64,000 nt of DNA from Collinsella sp. (GTDB lineage Bacteria; Actinomycetota; Coriobacteriia; Coriobacteriales; Coriobacteriaceae). This document shows positions 40,556-50,466 of the stretch, piece after piece. The position numbers and the translations under genes are program-made. Position 1 is the stretch's first letter, and the number at the start of each line of letters is the position of its first letter. A model generated the notes under the pieces. That model did no database searches, was not told the origin of the DNA, and saw only the letters and a program-made list of their open reading frames with translations. Location of the stretch: assembly GCA_019419525.1 (NCBI GenBank), contig DXZU01000013.1, positions 24,260 through 88,259 of the forward strand, written 5' to 3'.

Positions 40556-41365
40556 CTAGCGGGCCTGTTTAACTTTTGCTGCTGCCTCGACAAACGACTT
40601 CCACAGGTTAAAGTCGGTCTCGAGCGTCTTCCACGTGTACTCGGGATGCCATTGCACGCCCAGACAGAACGGCTGTCCCTCGACCTCAATGCACTCGGGT
40701 ACGCCATCGGTTGCCTTGGCGACCAGGCGCGTGCTCTTGCCCAGGCGGTCGACGCAGCAATGGTGTGCGGAGTTGGTCTGGATGAGCCTGCGTCCGCCAA
40801 GCGCGCGCTCCAGCAGCGAGCCCGGCACGACCTCGACAGGATGCACGGGGTCGTTGAGCACATGGGTATGGCGCCACTGCGTGCGGCCCTCGCGCGCGCC
40901 CAAGCTCGGCACGTCCATGCACAGGGTGCCGCCGGTGGCGACGTTGAGCAGCTGCGTGCCACGGCAGGTGGTAAAGAGCGGCTTTTTGGCGCGGAGCACC
41001 TCGTTGACGAGCTTGAACTCAAAGCGATCGCGAATCTCGCAGCATAGCGTGGGGTCGTAAGGGCGCTCATCGCCCCAGCGCTTGGGGTTGACGTCCGGGC
41101 CGCCAGGAATGGCGATACCGTCGGCGATTTCCACGTAATGACGGATGACCTCGATGTCCTCGGTAATGGACATCTGCAGCGGCAGGCCGCCGGCGGCAAG
41201 AATGGCGTCGACAAAGACGCTCGCGATCTCCTCGTTGGGGGAGAGCATTTCGCTCAAAAAGGGCTTCGCTTCTTCCCAGCGCGGTGCCACCAGGATAAGC
41301 GGGCGGTCGGCGGGATCGACGTCGAGGTGCGGGGTGTATGACGATGAAGTGCGAGTTCCGATCAT
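40556..41365 (-). CDS. class I glutamine amidotransferase-like hydrolase (peptidase C26)
   Basis: 269 residues of the gamma-glutamyl-GABA hydrolase (PuuD-like) group. The nucleophile cysteine is in PLFTTCRGTQLLNVATGG, and the catalytic His-Glu is in LGVQWHPEYTW. IAIPGGPDVNP marks the oxyanion side. It probably hydrolyses a gamma-glutamyl amide in the cytoplasm. It is the last gene of the amino acid importer operon, 52 bases after the ATPase gene, so the importer may bring in its substrate or product. ATG 41365 gives the family start; frames extending to 41554 lie within the ATPase gene. Confidence 0.85.
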   Translation of the reverse strand: MIGTRTSSSYTPHLDVDPADRPLILVAPRWEEAKPFLSEMLSPNEEIASVFVDAILAAGGLPLQMSITEDIEVIRHYVEIADGIAIPGGPDVNPKRWGDERPYDPTLCCEIRDRFEFKLVNEVLRAKKPLFTTCRGTQLLNVATGGTLCMDVPSLGAREGRTQWRHTHVLNDPVHPVEVVPGSLLERALGGRRLIQTNSAHHCCVDRLGKSTRLVAKATDGVPECIEVEGQPFCLGVQWHPEYTWKTLETDFNLWKSFVEAAAKVKQAR

Positions 41366-41417
41366 GGGTGTTGCTTTCGAGTTTGGATGGTCATGGCGAG
41401 CAGATATGGCAATTGGG

Positions 41418-42182
<765 letters not shown>

Positions 42183-42218
42183 GGTGCTCGGCTCCTTATG
42201 ACTCGAAGTGATAAATCG

Positions 42219-43052
42219 TTAGCGGATGATGGTCGCGCCGGTCTTGTGCGAAACATAGACAGCGGCCTTGTTGATCGCGACGTTGATGAGGATGTAGATG
42301 ACCGCGATAACCAGGTAGACCGACACGAGGGCGTCGTAGTTGGTAATGAGCACGCGGGCGTTTTGCATGAGGTCGGGGTAGCTCACCACGTAGGCGACGG
42401 TGGTGTCTTTGACTACGACCACGAGCTGCGAAATCAACGACGGAATGATAAACCGAACAGCCTGCGGCAACACGATTTTAAAGGTGATTATGGCCTTGGA
42501 GAGACCGAGCGCCTGGGCTGCCTCGACCTGACCACGCGGCACGGCATTGACGCCGGCACGGAAGATCTCGGCCAGTACGCCGGCCGCAGCGAGCGCGACG
42601 GGAAGCGTGAGCATCCAAAACGACGGCAGTGCGATCTTGTACTGGGGCAGCACCAAAAAGAAGAAGTAGATGAACAGCAGGCTCGGCACGCCGCGGAAGA
42701 AATCGGTGAGCACGCGGCAGACCAGCTGCAGCGGCTTGATGTCGCTGGTGCGGCCGAGCATAAGGGCTAAGCCCAGCACCAGCGCGATGGCGCCGGCGGT
42801 GAGTGCGACCTTAACGGTGCCCTCAAAGCCGGCAAGCAGGAACTTCCAGGTGGTGAGGTGCGTAAAGAAATACCAATAGTGGACCGAAAGCTGACCGGTC
42901 ACATAAAAGCGCTGCAGCACGAGGACGGCGAGCGCGGCCACGGCGACGAGTGAGATAGCGGTGCCGATGCGAATCTTGGCGCGCATCTTGGGACCGGGAG
43001 CCTCGTAGAGCGCATCGCGCATGGTGAGTGCAGGGGAGGAATGTTTGCTCAT
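42219..43052 (-). CDS. amino acid ABC transporter permease (HisM/GlnP type)
   Basis: 277 residues with five or six membrane segments after a 30-residue charged N-terminus. The EAA loop is LAEIFRAGVNAVPRGQVEAAQALGLSKA, typical of the His/Glu/Gln/Arg/opine permease family. Its start overlaps the stop of the preceding permease gene by four bases (43049-43052), so the two subunits are coupled and likely form a heterodimer in the membrane. The ending KTGATIIR is hydrophilic. Confidence 0.9.
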   Translation of the reverse strand: MSKHSSPALTMRDALYEAPGPKMRAKIRIGTAISLVAVAALAVLVLQRFYVTGQLSVHYWYFFTHLTTWKFLLAGFEGTVKVALTAGAIALVLGLALMLGRTSDIKPLQLVCRVLTDFFRGVPSLLFIYFFFLVLPQYKIALPSFWMLTLPVALAAAGVLAEIFRAGVNAVPRGQVEAAQALGLSKAIITFKIVLPQAVRFIIPSLISQLVVVVKDTTVAYVVSYPDLMQNARVLITNYDALVSVYLVIAVIYILINVAINKAAVYVSHKTGATIIR

Positions 43053-43708
43053 CGGAGGATCCTCACCTTCTTATCGATGTAGTTGCCAATGTGGCTCATC
43101 ACAAAGGCCGTGCCCAGGTAGCCGAGCGCCGAGATAAAGAACGCGGCGACGCCGCCGAGCGAGCGCGTGTTGATGTAGCTCACCACGCCGGTGAGCTCCT
43201 GCGGTTTAAGCGGCACCTGACTGCCGAGCGCGGTGGTGAGCATGACGGCGATAAAGAGGTTGGTCATGGGCAGCACGCTCGAGCGCAGCGCCTGCGGAAT
43301 CACGATCTTGGCGAGGATACGGCTGAAGCTCATGCCCAGCGAGCGGGCGGCTTCCACCTGACCGACACCGACGGTGTTGATGCCGCTCATAAAGTTCTCG
43401 GAGCCAAAGGCAGAACCCAAGAGCACTGTGGCGACGATGACGCAGGTGCGGTAGGGCAGGACGACCTTGAGCGGCGGCAGCGCGTAGACGACGATAATGA
43501 GCAGCGCGATGCCGGGGATGTTACGGAAGACCTGGACATACAGGTCGCTAAAGACGCGCAGCGGCTTGAGCGGCGACACGCGCATCACGGTGACGGCGAC
43601 GGCCAGCACCATGGCGATGGCAAACGACTCAAGCGTCATGCCCCAGGTTGCTAGCAGCGCGTCGATATAGTTCTGGCCATAGAGCGACCAGAGCTCGGAG
43701 AGACTCAT
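43049..43708 (-). CDS. amino acid ABC transporter permease (first subunit)
   Basis: 219 residues, about five membrane segments, with EAA loop SENFMSGINTVGVGQVEAARSLGMSFSR. Same family as the next gene. Its C-terminus (IDKKVRILR) overlaps the next start. The spacing of 138 bases from the binding-protein gene contains an attenuator-like hairpin, which may let the binding protein be made in excess over the membrane parts. Confidence 0.9.
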   Translation of the reverse strand: MSLSELWSLYGQNYIDALLATWGMTLESFAIAMVLAVAVTVMRVSPLKPLRVFSDLYVQVFRNIPGIALLIIVVYALPPLKVVLPYRTCVIVATVLLGSAFGSENFMSGINTVGVGQVEAARSLGMSFSRILAKIVIPQALRSSVLPMTNLFIAVMLTTALGSQVPLKPQELTGVVSYINTRSLGGVAAFFISALGYLGTAFVMSHIGNYIDKKVRILR

Positions 43709-43729
43709 GCGGACCTCCCGCCGGTAAGG

Positions 43730-43759
43730 AAAGGGGCTCCCGTGTGTACGGAAGCCCCG
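43730..43759 (-). terminator. hairpin between the binding-protein and permease genes
   Basis: Minus-strand GGGGCTTCCGT pairs with ACGGGAGCCCC, followed by TTTCCTT. A partial terminator is inferred. Confidence 0.55.
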
Positions 43760-43846
43760 ACAACTCAGTGAGGAAACAGTTTAGCGCAATAAAGCGCGCC
43801 GTGCGTTTCCGTATGGTTTCGTTGCGGCCGTTACTAGGCGCGTTGC

Positions 43847-44839
43847 CTAGGCGCCGATTTCGGGCAGCTCGGGAACATTGGTGTCGCCCGTGCGGTCGCC
43901 GATGCAGATCTGCCACAGCTCGGTCCAGGTGCCGTCGTCCTCGATCTTCTTAAGGAAGTCGTTGACGAAGGCGACGCCGTCGGAATCGAGCGGCAGGCCG
44001 ATGCCATAGGGCTCCTTGCTGCCGAAGGGCTTGCCGGCAATCTTGTACTTACCGGGCTCGCGGACCAGGGCGCTCTGCTGCATGTTGTTATCGATGACGT
44101 AGGCGTCAACGCGGCCCTGCTGGAGTGCCTGGCGGGCCTCCTCGTCGGTCTTGAACTCCTGCTGGCTGGCCTTGGGAGCGAGCTCCTCCAGGATGGCAGG
44201 GCCGTTGGAGCCGGACTGGACGGCGACGTTCTTGTCGGCCAGGTCGTCGACGCTCTTGATGTCGTCGTTGTCGGCGAGCACCAGGATAGCCTGCTGGGTG
44301 TAGTAGTAGGGACCGGCAAAGGAGACGAGCTTCTTGCGCTCGTCAGTGATGGTGTAGGTGGCAAAGACAGCGTCGACCTGGCCGTTCTGCAGGACGGACT
44401 CGCGCGTGTCCGAGGTCACCTGGGTGATCTCGACCTTGTTCTCGCCCAGAATGTAGTTGGACAGGAGCTGTGCGATACCGGCGTCGAAGCCGCGGGTCTG
44501 ACCGTCCTTCTCGTTGAGGAGGGAGAAGAGCGTGGAGGTCTGGACGCCACCAATCGTAAAGACGCCGGCATCCTTGACGGCCGTAGCCCAGGTGCTGGCG
44601 GCGATGGCGTCGTCATCGGCCTTGGGGCCGTCGTTGACGAGCTTGTCGAATGCCTTGGCGTCGAGCGTGGCGGAAACCTCGGTATCCTCGGAGCTCTTGG
44701 AGGAACCGGCGGAACCCTTGTCGGCCTCGGTGCTGGTGTCGGAGCAGCCGGCAAGACCAAGGCCGGCGACGGTTGCGAAGGTGGCGGCGACGAAGCCGCG
44801 GCGGTCGAGAACGACCTGCTGGGAGAGGTTCTTGCTCAT
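43847..44839 (-). CDS. amino acid ABC transporter substrate-binding lipoprotein
   Basis: 330 residues. The signal peptide has a twin-arginine DRRGFVAATF stretch (Arg13, Arg14) and lipobox LAGC (Cys32), so export by Tat and lipid anchoring are likely. A Ser/Gly/Asp-rich linker follows, then a type II periplasmic-binding fold with GFDAGIAQLLSNYILGENKVEIT, the VTSDTRESVLQNGQVDAVFATYTIT motif of family 3 binding proteins, YYTQQAILV and AVQSGSNGPAILEE. The D-at-Arg-site pattern suggests glutamate, glutamine or another polar amino acid. It is the first gene of the operon. Confidence 0.9.
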   Translation of the reverse strand: MSKNLSQQVVLDRRGFVAATFATVAGLGLAGCSDTSTEADKGSAGSSKSSEDTEVSATLDAKAFDKLVNDGPKADDDAIAASTWATAVKDAGVFTIGGVQTSTLFSLLNEKDGQTRGFDAGIAQLLSNYILGENKVEITQVTSDTRESVLQNGQVDAVFATYTITDERKKLVSFAGPYYYTQQAILVLADNDDIKSVDDLADKNVAVQSGSNGPAILEELAPKASQQEFKTDEEARQALQQGRVDAYVIDNNMQQSALVREPGKYKIAGKPFGSKEPYGIGLPLDSDGVAFVNDFLKKIEDDGTWTELWQICIGDRTGDTNVPELPEIGA

Positions 44840-44882
44840 GGTAGAACACCTTTCTCAATAAAATCCCTAGCGGTTGAGTAGA

Positions 44883-44912
44883 GTTATACCCTATCCCGCT
44901 CAAATGGGTCAA
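44883..44912 (-). promoter_or_regulatory. promoter of the amino acid importer operon
   Basis: On the minus strand: TTGACC (44907-44912), an 18-base spacer, TATAAC (44883-44888), then the binding-protein ATG 44 bases downstream with GAAAGGTG as ribosome-binding site. Confidence 0.75.
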
Positions 44913-45023
44913 CACGAAATAACTCAGAAACATACTTACCTTATGGGTTATTCTACCTACCAAAAAGGGACAGGCACCTTTGTGGTGGTTCTTGCAGATG
45001 TGGTGGCCTGCCTCGCTGCTTTG

Positions 45024-45239
45024 TCTCAATCTGTAACAGGTAGACGAGGAAATGGGTTCTAGCTGTTACAGATTGAGATTATCTCCTTAATGGGATTCGA
45101 ATGTCTCAATCTGTAACAACTGGACGGACAAAAGCTCCCTTTCTGTTACAGATTGAGATAAAGGTTTGGGACTAAGACGTCTTATCTAGATCTGTAACAG
45201 TTAGACGGGAATTCGGGCCCTAGATGTTACAGATTGAGA
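45024..45239. repeat. array of three tandem 55-bp palindromes
   Basis: Arms TCTCAATCTGTAACA and TGTTACAGATTGAGA occur at 45024-45078, 45104-45158 and (left arm degraded to TCTAGATCTGTAACA) 45185-45239, an 80-81-base period. Loops of 25 bases differ but share a GACG element. The array lies between the importer promoter (minus) and the dxs-like 3' end. Just before it (44959-44992) is a degraded copy of the 42-bp hairpin repeat. Confidence 0.8.
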
Positions 45240-45255
45240 TAATCGCGCCGCGAAA

Positions 45256-45293
45256 ATAAAAACCTCCGCAGGGATGCTTCCCTTGCGGAGGCT
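45256..45293 (-). terminator. terminator of the DXS-like gene
   Basis: Minus strand: GCCTCCGCA...TGCGGAGG followed by TTTTTATTTT. Confidence 0.85.
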
Positions 45294-45296
45294 TTC

Positions 45297-47078
45297 TTAC
45301 TCGTTGAGTAGTCTCACGGCTTCGGCGGCCATGGTCTCGACCGTCATGCCGTTCTGAGCGAGCAGCTCGTTGGGGTCGTAGCGGTCGGGGAAGCCCTTGG
45401 CGATGCCGAAGGTGCGCGTGCGCACGGGCGTGCAGGCCAGGTAACACGCCACACGCTCGCCCCAACCGCCGTCCAAGACGCCGTCCTCGAGGGTGACGAC
45501 AACGCGATGCTCGGCAGCAAGGCTGTCGAGGAACTCGCGGTCGAGTTCGGTTGCGAAGCGCGGGTTGACGAGCGTGGCCTCGATGCCGTACTCGGCAGTC
45601 AGACGGTTTGCCACGCGCTCGCCCAGCTCAAAGAAATCGCCAAGCGCGAGCACGGCAACGTCGCGGCCCTGGCGCACGACGTTGTAGCGAGCGACGCCGT
45701 AATCGTCGCCCTCGGCAGGCGCCAGATCGGGGCGGCTTACCAGGCCAATGCCCGGCACACGGATCGCCACAGGATGCTCGCGGTGGTCGAGCGACCAGCT
45801 CAGCATGGACAGATATTCCTCCATGCAGGCCGGCGCCAAGTAGCGCATGTTGGGAAGACCGCCCAGCATGGAAATATCAAAGAACGAAAGGTGCGTCTCG
45901 GATGTGGTGCCAAAGATCGACGCGCCAAACACCAAGATGGTTGCCGGGGCGTCGTTGAGGCACAGGTCGTGCCACAGCTCGTCGTAGGCGCGCTGCAAAA
46001 ACGTGCCGTACACACCAAAGACTGGCTTGGCGCCCGAGCGCGCAAGCGCGGTGGCAAAGGTTACGGCATGCTCCTCGGCAATGCCCACATCGACGAACTG
46101 TTTGCCGGCGGCAGCGCGAAGCTCGGGTGTAAAGCCCATGATGTAGGGCGTGGCGGCCGTGATGCCAACGACCTGCGGATCGCGCTCGATGGCGGCGCTG
46201 AGCGCCTCGCCCGTAATGTCGGCATAGGTGCGCGGCGCAGGCTCGCTCGGATGGCCCGGGCAGAGCTTGCGTCCAGTTGCCATGTCAAACGGACCCACGT
46301 GGTGCCAGCGTTCGGGGTCGCTCTGGGCTGGCTCAAAGCCCTTACCCTTGGCGGTGGAGACGTGCAGCACGATGGGATGATCGATATCGCACAGCTCCTG
46401 CAGCGTGTCGACCAGGGCCAACACATCGTTGCCGGCGTCTAAGTAGCGATAGTCGAGCCCCATCGCGCGGAAAACGTTGCGCTCACAGGTGCCGTTGCTG
46501 GCGCGCAGCTCGGCCAGATTGCGATACAGGCCGCCATGGTTCTCGGCAATGGACTGGTCGTTATCGTTGACGATGATGATCAGGTTGCTGTCGAGCTCGG
46601 CGGCATTGTTAAAGCCCTCAAACGCCAGACCGCCCGAAAGCGAACCGTCGCCAATGATGGTGATGACGTTGTACGCATCGCCCGCCAGGTCACGAGCGTG
46701 CGCCAAGCCGCAGCCCAGGCTCACCGATGTGGAGGTGTGGCCCATGGCGAACAGGTCGTGTTCGGACTCGTCGGGATTGGCAAAGCCAGAGGCCTCGCCG
46801 TAGCGTGCCGGGTCGATATAAGTGTACGCGCGCCCAGTCAGCGCCTTGTGGGCATAGGTCTGGTGCGACACGTCAAAGACAATTTTGTCGGTGGGGGAGT
46901 TAAACACGCGATGAAGCGCAACCGTAAGCTCAACGACGCCCAGGTTGGGGGCAACGTGCCCGCCGACGGCGGCGGAGCTTTCGAGGATGGCGTGGCGGAT
47001 CTCGCCGCAGAGCAGCGGAAGCTCGGCGCGATCGAGAGCCTTGACGTCCTCGGGCGTTGTCGTTTGCGTAAGCAGCAT
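45297..47078 (-). CDS. divergent 1-deoxy-D-xylulose-5-phosphate synthase-like enzyme
   Basis: 593-residue thiamine-diphosphate enzyme with DXS domain order. Seen: HVAPNLGVVELTVALHRVF, the TPP motif GDGSLSGGLAFEGFNNA ... IVNDNDQSI, the glutamate motif DVGIAEEHAVTFA, and a C-terminal transketolase domain ending MAAEAVRLLNE. True DXS has a DRAG(L/I)VG..GPTHHG motif after the Glu; here that place reads GASIFGTTSETHLSFFDISML, so the His-His pair is absent. It is also shorter than typical (about 620). It may be a second, specialised DXS-like paralogue or a related carboligase. ATG 47078 is used; no isoprenoid genes are adjacent. Confidence 0.75.
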   Translation of the reverse strand: MLLTQTTTPEDVKALDRAELPLLCGEIRHAILESSAAVGGHVAPNLGVVELTVALHRVFNSPTDKIVFDVSHQTYAHKALTGRAYTYIDPARYGEASGFANPDESEHDLFAMGHTSTSVSLGCGLAHARDLAGDAYNVITIIGDGSLSGGLAFEGFNNAAELDSNLIIIVNDNDQSIAENHGGLYRNLAELRASNGTCERNVFRAMGLDYRYLDAGNDVLALVDTLQELCDIDHPIVLHVSTAKGKGFEPAQSDPERWHHVGPFDMATGRKLCPGHPSEPAPRTYADITGEALSAAIERDPQVVGITAATPYIMGFTPELRAAAGKQFVDVGIAEEHAVTFATALARSGAKPVFGVYGTFLQRAYDELWHDLCLNDAPATILVFGASIFGTTSETHLSFFDISMLGGLPNMRYLAPACMEEYLSMLSWSLDHREHPVAIRVPGIGLVSRPDLAPAEGDDYGVARYNVVRQGRDVAVLALGDFFELGERVANRLTAEYGIEATLVNPRFATELDREFLDSLAAEHRVVVTLEDGVLDGGWGERVACYLACTPVRTRTFGIAKGFPDRYDPNELLAQNGMTVETMAAEAVRLLNE

Positions 47079-47306
47079 CGTTGTGGGTTACTCCATGCGA
47101 ATCGTGCGCCGGCACTCCCTCGGCCGGCACAATTGCACAAGACAGTCTCGCACATTTTGGCGTTTGATATGTGACGGCGGCGCGGTAATTCGCCAACTGG
47201 TGGGGCAAAACGTTTTGTCCGATGCCATACTGATAAGTTCCATGATGATTTTATTCATTGCGTGCAGGCTGTGGCTTGCCGCCGAGCGCCGCCGGAAGGA
47301 GGCCGC

Positions 47307-47864
47307 ATGTCCGATACCGTTCGTGCCGAGAAAATCGCGTGCGAAGTAGACCATGCTGCCCGTCAACTGGCACAGGCGGGCCGTCTGGACCTGACGCGCG
47401 AGTTTATCCAGCATGGCGATGTGACGGTGTATACGCATGTGACCTCGGTGGCGCGGGCAAGTCTGTCCTTTGCCGAGCGCCTGGGCCGCGTCGGTATCTC
47501 CGTCGACCGCTTATCGCTGCTGCGCGGGGCCCTGCTGCACGATTACTTTCTCTATGACTGGCACGATCCCGACCCAAGCCATCGGCTGCATGGCTTTCGC
47601 CACCCGTTTTTTGCCTTGGCGCGTGCGGAGGAAGATTTTGAGCTGACGCCGCGCGAGCGGAATATTATCGTACGGCATATGTTTCCGCTGGTGCCGGTGC
47701 CGCCGACGTGTCGCGAGGCATGGATTGTGTGCCTGGCGGATAAATGGTGCGCGCTGCGCGAGACGATTGCCGGCCGTCTGCCGCGCAAAGGCGGCGCGAA
47801 CGATTTGAACGAGGGCCCGAGCGACGGCTCGAGCAAAGAATCGAACGAAAAGAGGAGTGGGTAG
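47307..47864 (+). CDS. HD domain phosphohydrolase
   Basis: 185-residue HD-superfamily protein. Metal ligands are visible in VYTHVTSVARAS, LLHDYFLYDWHD (the HD pair), LTPRERNIIVRHMFPLVP and LADKWCALRET. The final 25 residues are charged and low in complexity. AAGGAGG precedes ATG 47307; the frame to 47262 has no site. The stop is four bases before the next gene's GTG. I recall HD proteins of this kind beside CmpB-type membrane proteins in Coriobacteria and Clostridia, sometimes in one chain; the substrate is unknown. Confidence 0.85.
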   Translation: MSDTVRAEKIACEVDHAARQLAQAGRLDLTREFIQHGDVTVYTHVTSVARASLSFAERLGRVGISVDRLSLLRGALLHDYFLYDWHDPDPSHRLHGFRHPFFALARAEEDFELTPRERNIIVRHMFPLVPVPPTCREAWIVCLADKWCALRETIAGRLPRKGGANDLNEGPSDGSSKESNEKRSG

Positions 47865-47867
47865 ACG

Positions 47868-48887
47868 GTGGGAACCGCGATCGGCATGGCATTTGACGGC
47901 GCGGCGCTTGCCGCCTGTCCGCTCTCGGCGCTGGTACTCTCGTTTGCCTTCTACGGTTTTTGCGGCTGGGTATGGGAGTCGACAGTCTGCGCCATGCTCA
48001 ACCACGGACGCTTTGCCAACAGCGGCTTTTTGCTAGGGCCGTGTTGTCCCATCTACGGTGCGGGCGGCATCGCGTGCTGGTTGCTGCTGCGTGGAATCCC
48101 AGACGCCTCGAGCCAGTTTGTCGCTGCCGCGCTCGTATGCAGCGTGATCGAATATAGTGTGGGCGTGCTGTTGGAAAAAACGACGGGTGCCCGGTTTTGG
48201 GATTACTCGCATCTGCCGTTTAACCTGCACGGACGCATCTGCCTGTACTGGGCCTGCGCGTTTGGCTTGGGTGCGTTGTGTATTTGCCGTTTAGTGGAGC
48301 CGGCATTGCTGGGGCTGCTTGGCCATCTGCCGGTGCTGATTGTGCGGCTGTCCGCCTTTATCGTCGCGGTCGCGATGATGGTCGATGCGGTGTGCTCGTT
48401 GGCCAGCTGGCGCCGCCTGTCCGATCAGCTTGAGCGTGTGCGTGCCGACCTTGCCGACCGCATCAATGAGTCGCTTGCCGACGCCTCCGACTCTATGCTC
48501 GAACGTATTCCCGATTCGGCGATCGACTCGGTGGCGCAGACGCATATCCGCGGTCGCGCCGTTAACGCTTGGCTGGCCGAGTTGGGCGACGCGGCGCTCG
48601 ATGCCCTGCGCGAGAAGGCTTCGATGCCGACGTTTATCTCGGATGGTGCTCGCGGCCTGGCGCTCGCTGCCCGCCGCGTTGCCGATGTCGCGCCGAGCAT
48701 GCCGCGTCCGTCGCTCAGTCGTCGCCTTGCCGGCAAGCGCATGAGCCGTCCGGTGCCGAGTGTGTCGCTCAGCCGTCGTGACCTGCGCTTCTTTAACGCC
48801 TTCCCGCGTCTGCGCATCAATCGCTACGAGGGCGTCATCCGAGCTACCGACCTCCGCGACCGAGCCCGCGAGCTGTTCCGGCGCTAG
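47868..48887 (+). CDS. CmpB-type putative ABC-transporter membrane protein (PF06541-like)
   Basis: 339 residues. The N-terminal 190 residues have five or six membrane segments with FYGFCGWVWESTVCAMLNHGRFANSGFLLGP, CCPIYGAGG and RFWDYSHLPFNLHGRICLYW, the marks of the family annotated as putative ABC transporter type IV/CmpB. The C-terminal 140 residues are basic and helical with no named domain. GTG 47868 is chosen for spacing; ATG 47886 is possible. It probably works with the HD protein encoded just upstream; real transport activity has not been shown for the family as far as I know. Confidence 0.82.
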   Translation: MGTAIGMAFDGAALAACPLSALVLSFAFYGFCGWVWESTVCAMLNHGRFANSGFLLGPCCPIYGAGGIACWLLLRGIPDASSQFVAAALVCSVIEYSVGVLLEKTTGARFWDYSHLPFNLHGRICLYWACAFGLGALCICRLVEPALLGLLGHLPVLIVRLSAFIVAVAMMVDAVCSLASWRRLSDQLERVRADLADRINESLADASDSMLERIPDSAIDSVAQTHIRGRAVNAWLAELGDAALDALREKASMPTFISDGARGLALAARRVADVAPSMPRPSLSRRLAGKRMSRPVPSVSLSRRDLRFFNAFPRLRINRYEGVIRATDLRDRARELFRR

Positions 48888-49085
48888 CCAGAGCGGAGCC
48901 AAGCGCGCCCTTCTCGTTCGCACGTTTCCCGTTCGTTTCGCGCCCGTTGCCGTGCCGTTTCCAAGATTGCGGCACCGTTTCCATTCGACAACGCAGCGTT
49001 TAACAACGCCGTATCTGGTCTACACCAGTTGGCCCTCGGCCGCATCATGAGCGCCGACAACGTTCATGCGACCAAGGGGGAGCGA

Positions 49086-50363
49086 ATGTACGATACGGGA
49101 TCGACAACGTTTATGCTCATCTGCACCATGCTCGTGTTTTTAATGACACCGGGTCTGGCGTTTTTCTATGGCGGCCTGTCCAGGCGCAAAAATGTCATCA
49201 ACACCATGCTTATGTGCTTTGGCGCCATTGGCCTGGTTGGTGTGCTGTGGATTGTTGCCGGCTGGTCGCTGGCCTACGGTGGCGACGGTTCTAACCCGTT
49301 TATTGGCGGCTTTGACCAGCTGCTGTGCCTGCCGGTGCTCAACCAGGTGCTGCAGGCGGCCGAGGGCAATGCTGCGGATGGTGCCGTCTACCCTCAGATC
49401 ATCAACATCGCCTTCCAGATGGCGTTTGCCATGATCACCGCCGCTATCGTTACGGGCAGTCTGGCAGGCCGCGTTAAGTTTGGTGCCATGACGGCCTTCC
49501 TGGGCATTTGGCTGCTCGTGGTCTATGCGCCGCTCGCCCACATGGTTTGGGGCGGCGATGGTTCCTTTATCGGCGACATCATCGGCGCGCTCGACTTTGC
49601 CGGCGGCGACGTGGTGCACATTTCGTCCGGTCTCACGGGCCTGATTCTCTGCTTAATGCTCGGCCGTCGTCGCGGCTTTGGCATGATGAGCTACCGTCCG
49701 CATAACGTGCCGTTTGTGGCGCTGGGCGCCGGCCTGCTTTGGTTTGGCTGGTTTGGCTTTAACGGCGGCAGCGAGTTTAAGGCCGACGCCGTGGCGGCGC
49801 TCGCCATCCTCAACACCGTGACGGCCAGCGCGGCGGGCATGGTCTCGTGGCTTGCCGTCGAGCGCGTGCACACCGGTCGCCCCACGCTGGTGGGTGCCAG
49901 CACCGGTCTGGTTGCGGGCCTTGTGGTGGTCACGCCGGGTGCGGGCTTTGTCGAGCCGTGGGCAGCGCTGGTCATGGGCCTGATCGTCTCGCCCGTCTGT
50001 TACCTGGCCATCAGCCATCTTAAGACCAAGTTTGGCTACGACGATGCGCTCGACGCGTTCGGTTGCCACGGTATCGGCGGCATCTTGGGCGGCGTGCTCA
50101 CGGGCCTGTTCTGCGTGCCGGAGCTTTCGTGGACCGGTAAGGGCGGCCTGTTCTACACGGGCGACGTGTCGCTGCTCATCTCGCAGGTCCTGGGCATTGT
50201 GGTGACGGTCGCTATTGTGCTGGTGCTCGACTTGGCAATCGCCGCGGTGGTCAAAGCGCTGTTCCACGGTAGCCTGCGTGTGGGCGAGGCCGACGAGGCG
50301 CTGGGCTTGGATGCCAGCCAGCACGGCGAGAGCGCCTATCCCTCGTTCTCCGGACTCGATTAG
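49086..50363 (+). CDS. amt: ammonium transporter
   Basis: 425-residue Amt/MEP/Rh channel with 11 expected membrane segments. Seen: LMTPGLAFFYGGLSRRKNVINTML, the pore histidine in GGDVVHISSGLTGL, WFGWFGFNGGSE, and the second histidine in DAFGCHGIGGILGGVLTG. The twin-His pair is intact. There is a short cytoplasmic tail. AGGGGGAGCGA precedes ATG 49086; the longer frame from 49029 is not needed. glnK follows 208 bases on, the usual Amt partner; the gap holds an inverted-repeat element starting in the amt stop codon. Confidence 0.95.
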   Translation: MYDTGSTTFMLICTMLVFLMTPGLAFFYGGLSRRKNVINTMLMCFGAIGLVGVLWIVAGWSLAYGGDGSNPFIGGFDQLLCLPVLNQVLQAAEGNAADGAVYPQIINIAFQMAFAMITAAIVTGSLAGRVKFGAMTAFLGIWLLVVYAPLAHMVWGGDGSFIGDIIGALDFAGGDVVHISSGLTGLILCLMLGRRRGFGMMSYRPHNVPFVALGAGLLWFGWFGFNGGSEFKADAVAALAILNTVTASAAGMVSWLAVERVHTGRPTLVGASTGLVAGLVVVTPGAGFVEPWAALVMGLIVSPVCYLAISHLKTKFGYDDALDAFGCHGIGGILGGVLTGLFCVPELSWTGKGGLFYTGDVSLLISQVLGIVVTVAIVLVLDLAIAAVVKALFHGSLRVGEADEALGLDASQHGESAYPSFSGLD

Positions 50364-50466
50364 CAGCTTCCCCAAGCACCGCACCTTGCCGTTCAATCGT
50401 CGCTCACGTACTTAAGTACGCTTCGCTCCTCTTTCACGGCAATCTGCGGCACTTGGGAAACCTGCT
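50362..50466. repeat. inverted-repeat element between amt and glnK
   Basis: 31-base arms (50362-50392 with 50436-50466) match at 25 positions and enclose the perfect palindrome GTACTTAAGTAC (50408-50419), flanked by CGCTCAC and GCTTCGCTC. It begins in the amt stop codon. A partial extra arm (GGCACCTGGGAAACCCGCG) follows near 50510. Plan similar to 10044-10149. Confidence 0.65.

Noticed and set aside
45024..45239. CRISPR array
   Set aside because: Only three units, each a palindrome with a loop, and no cas genes in the window.
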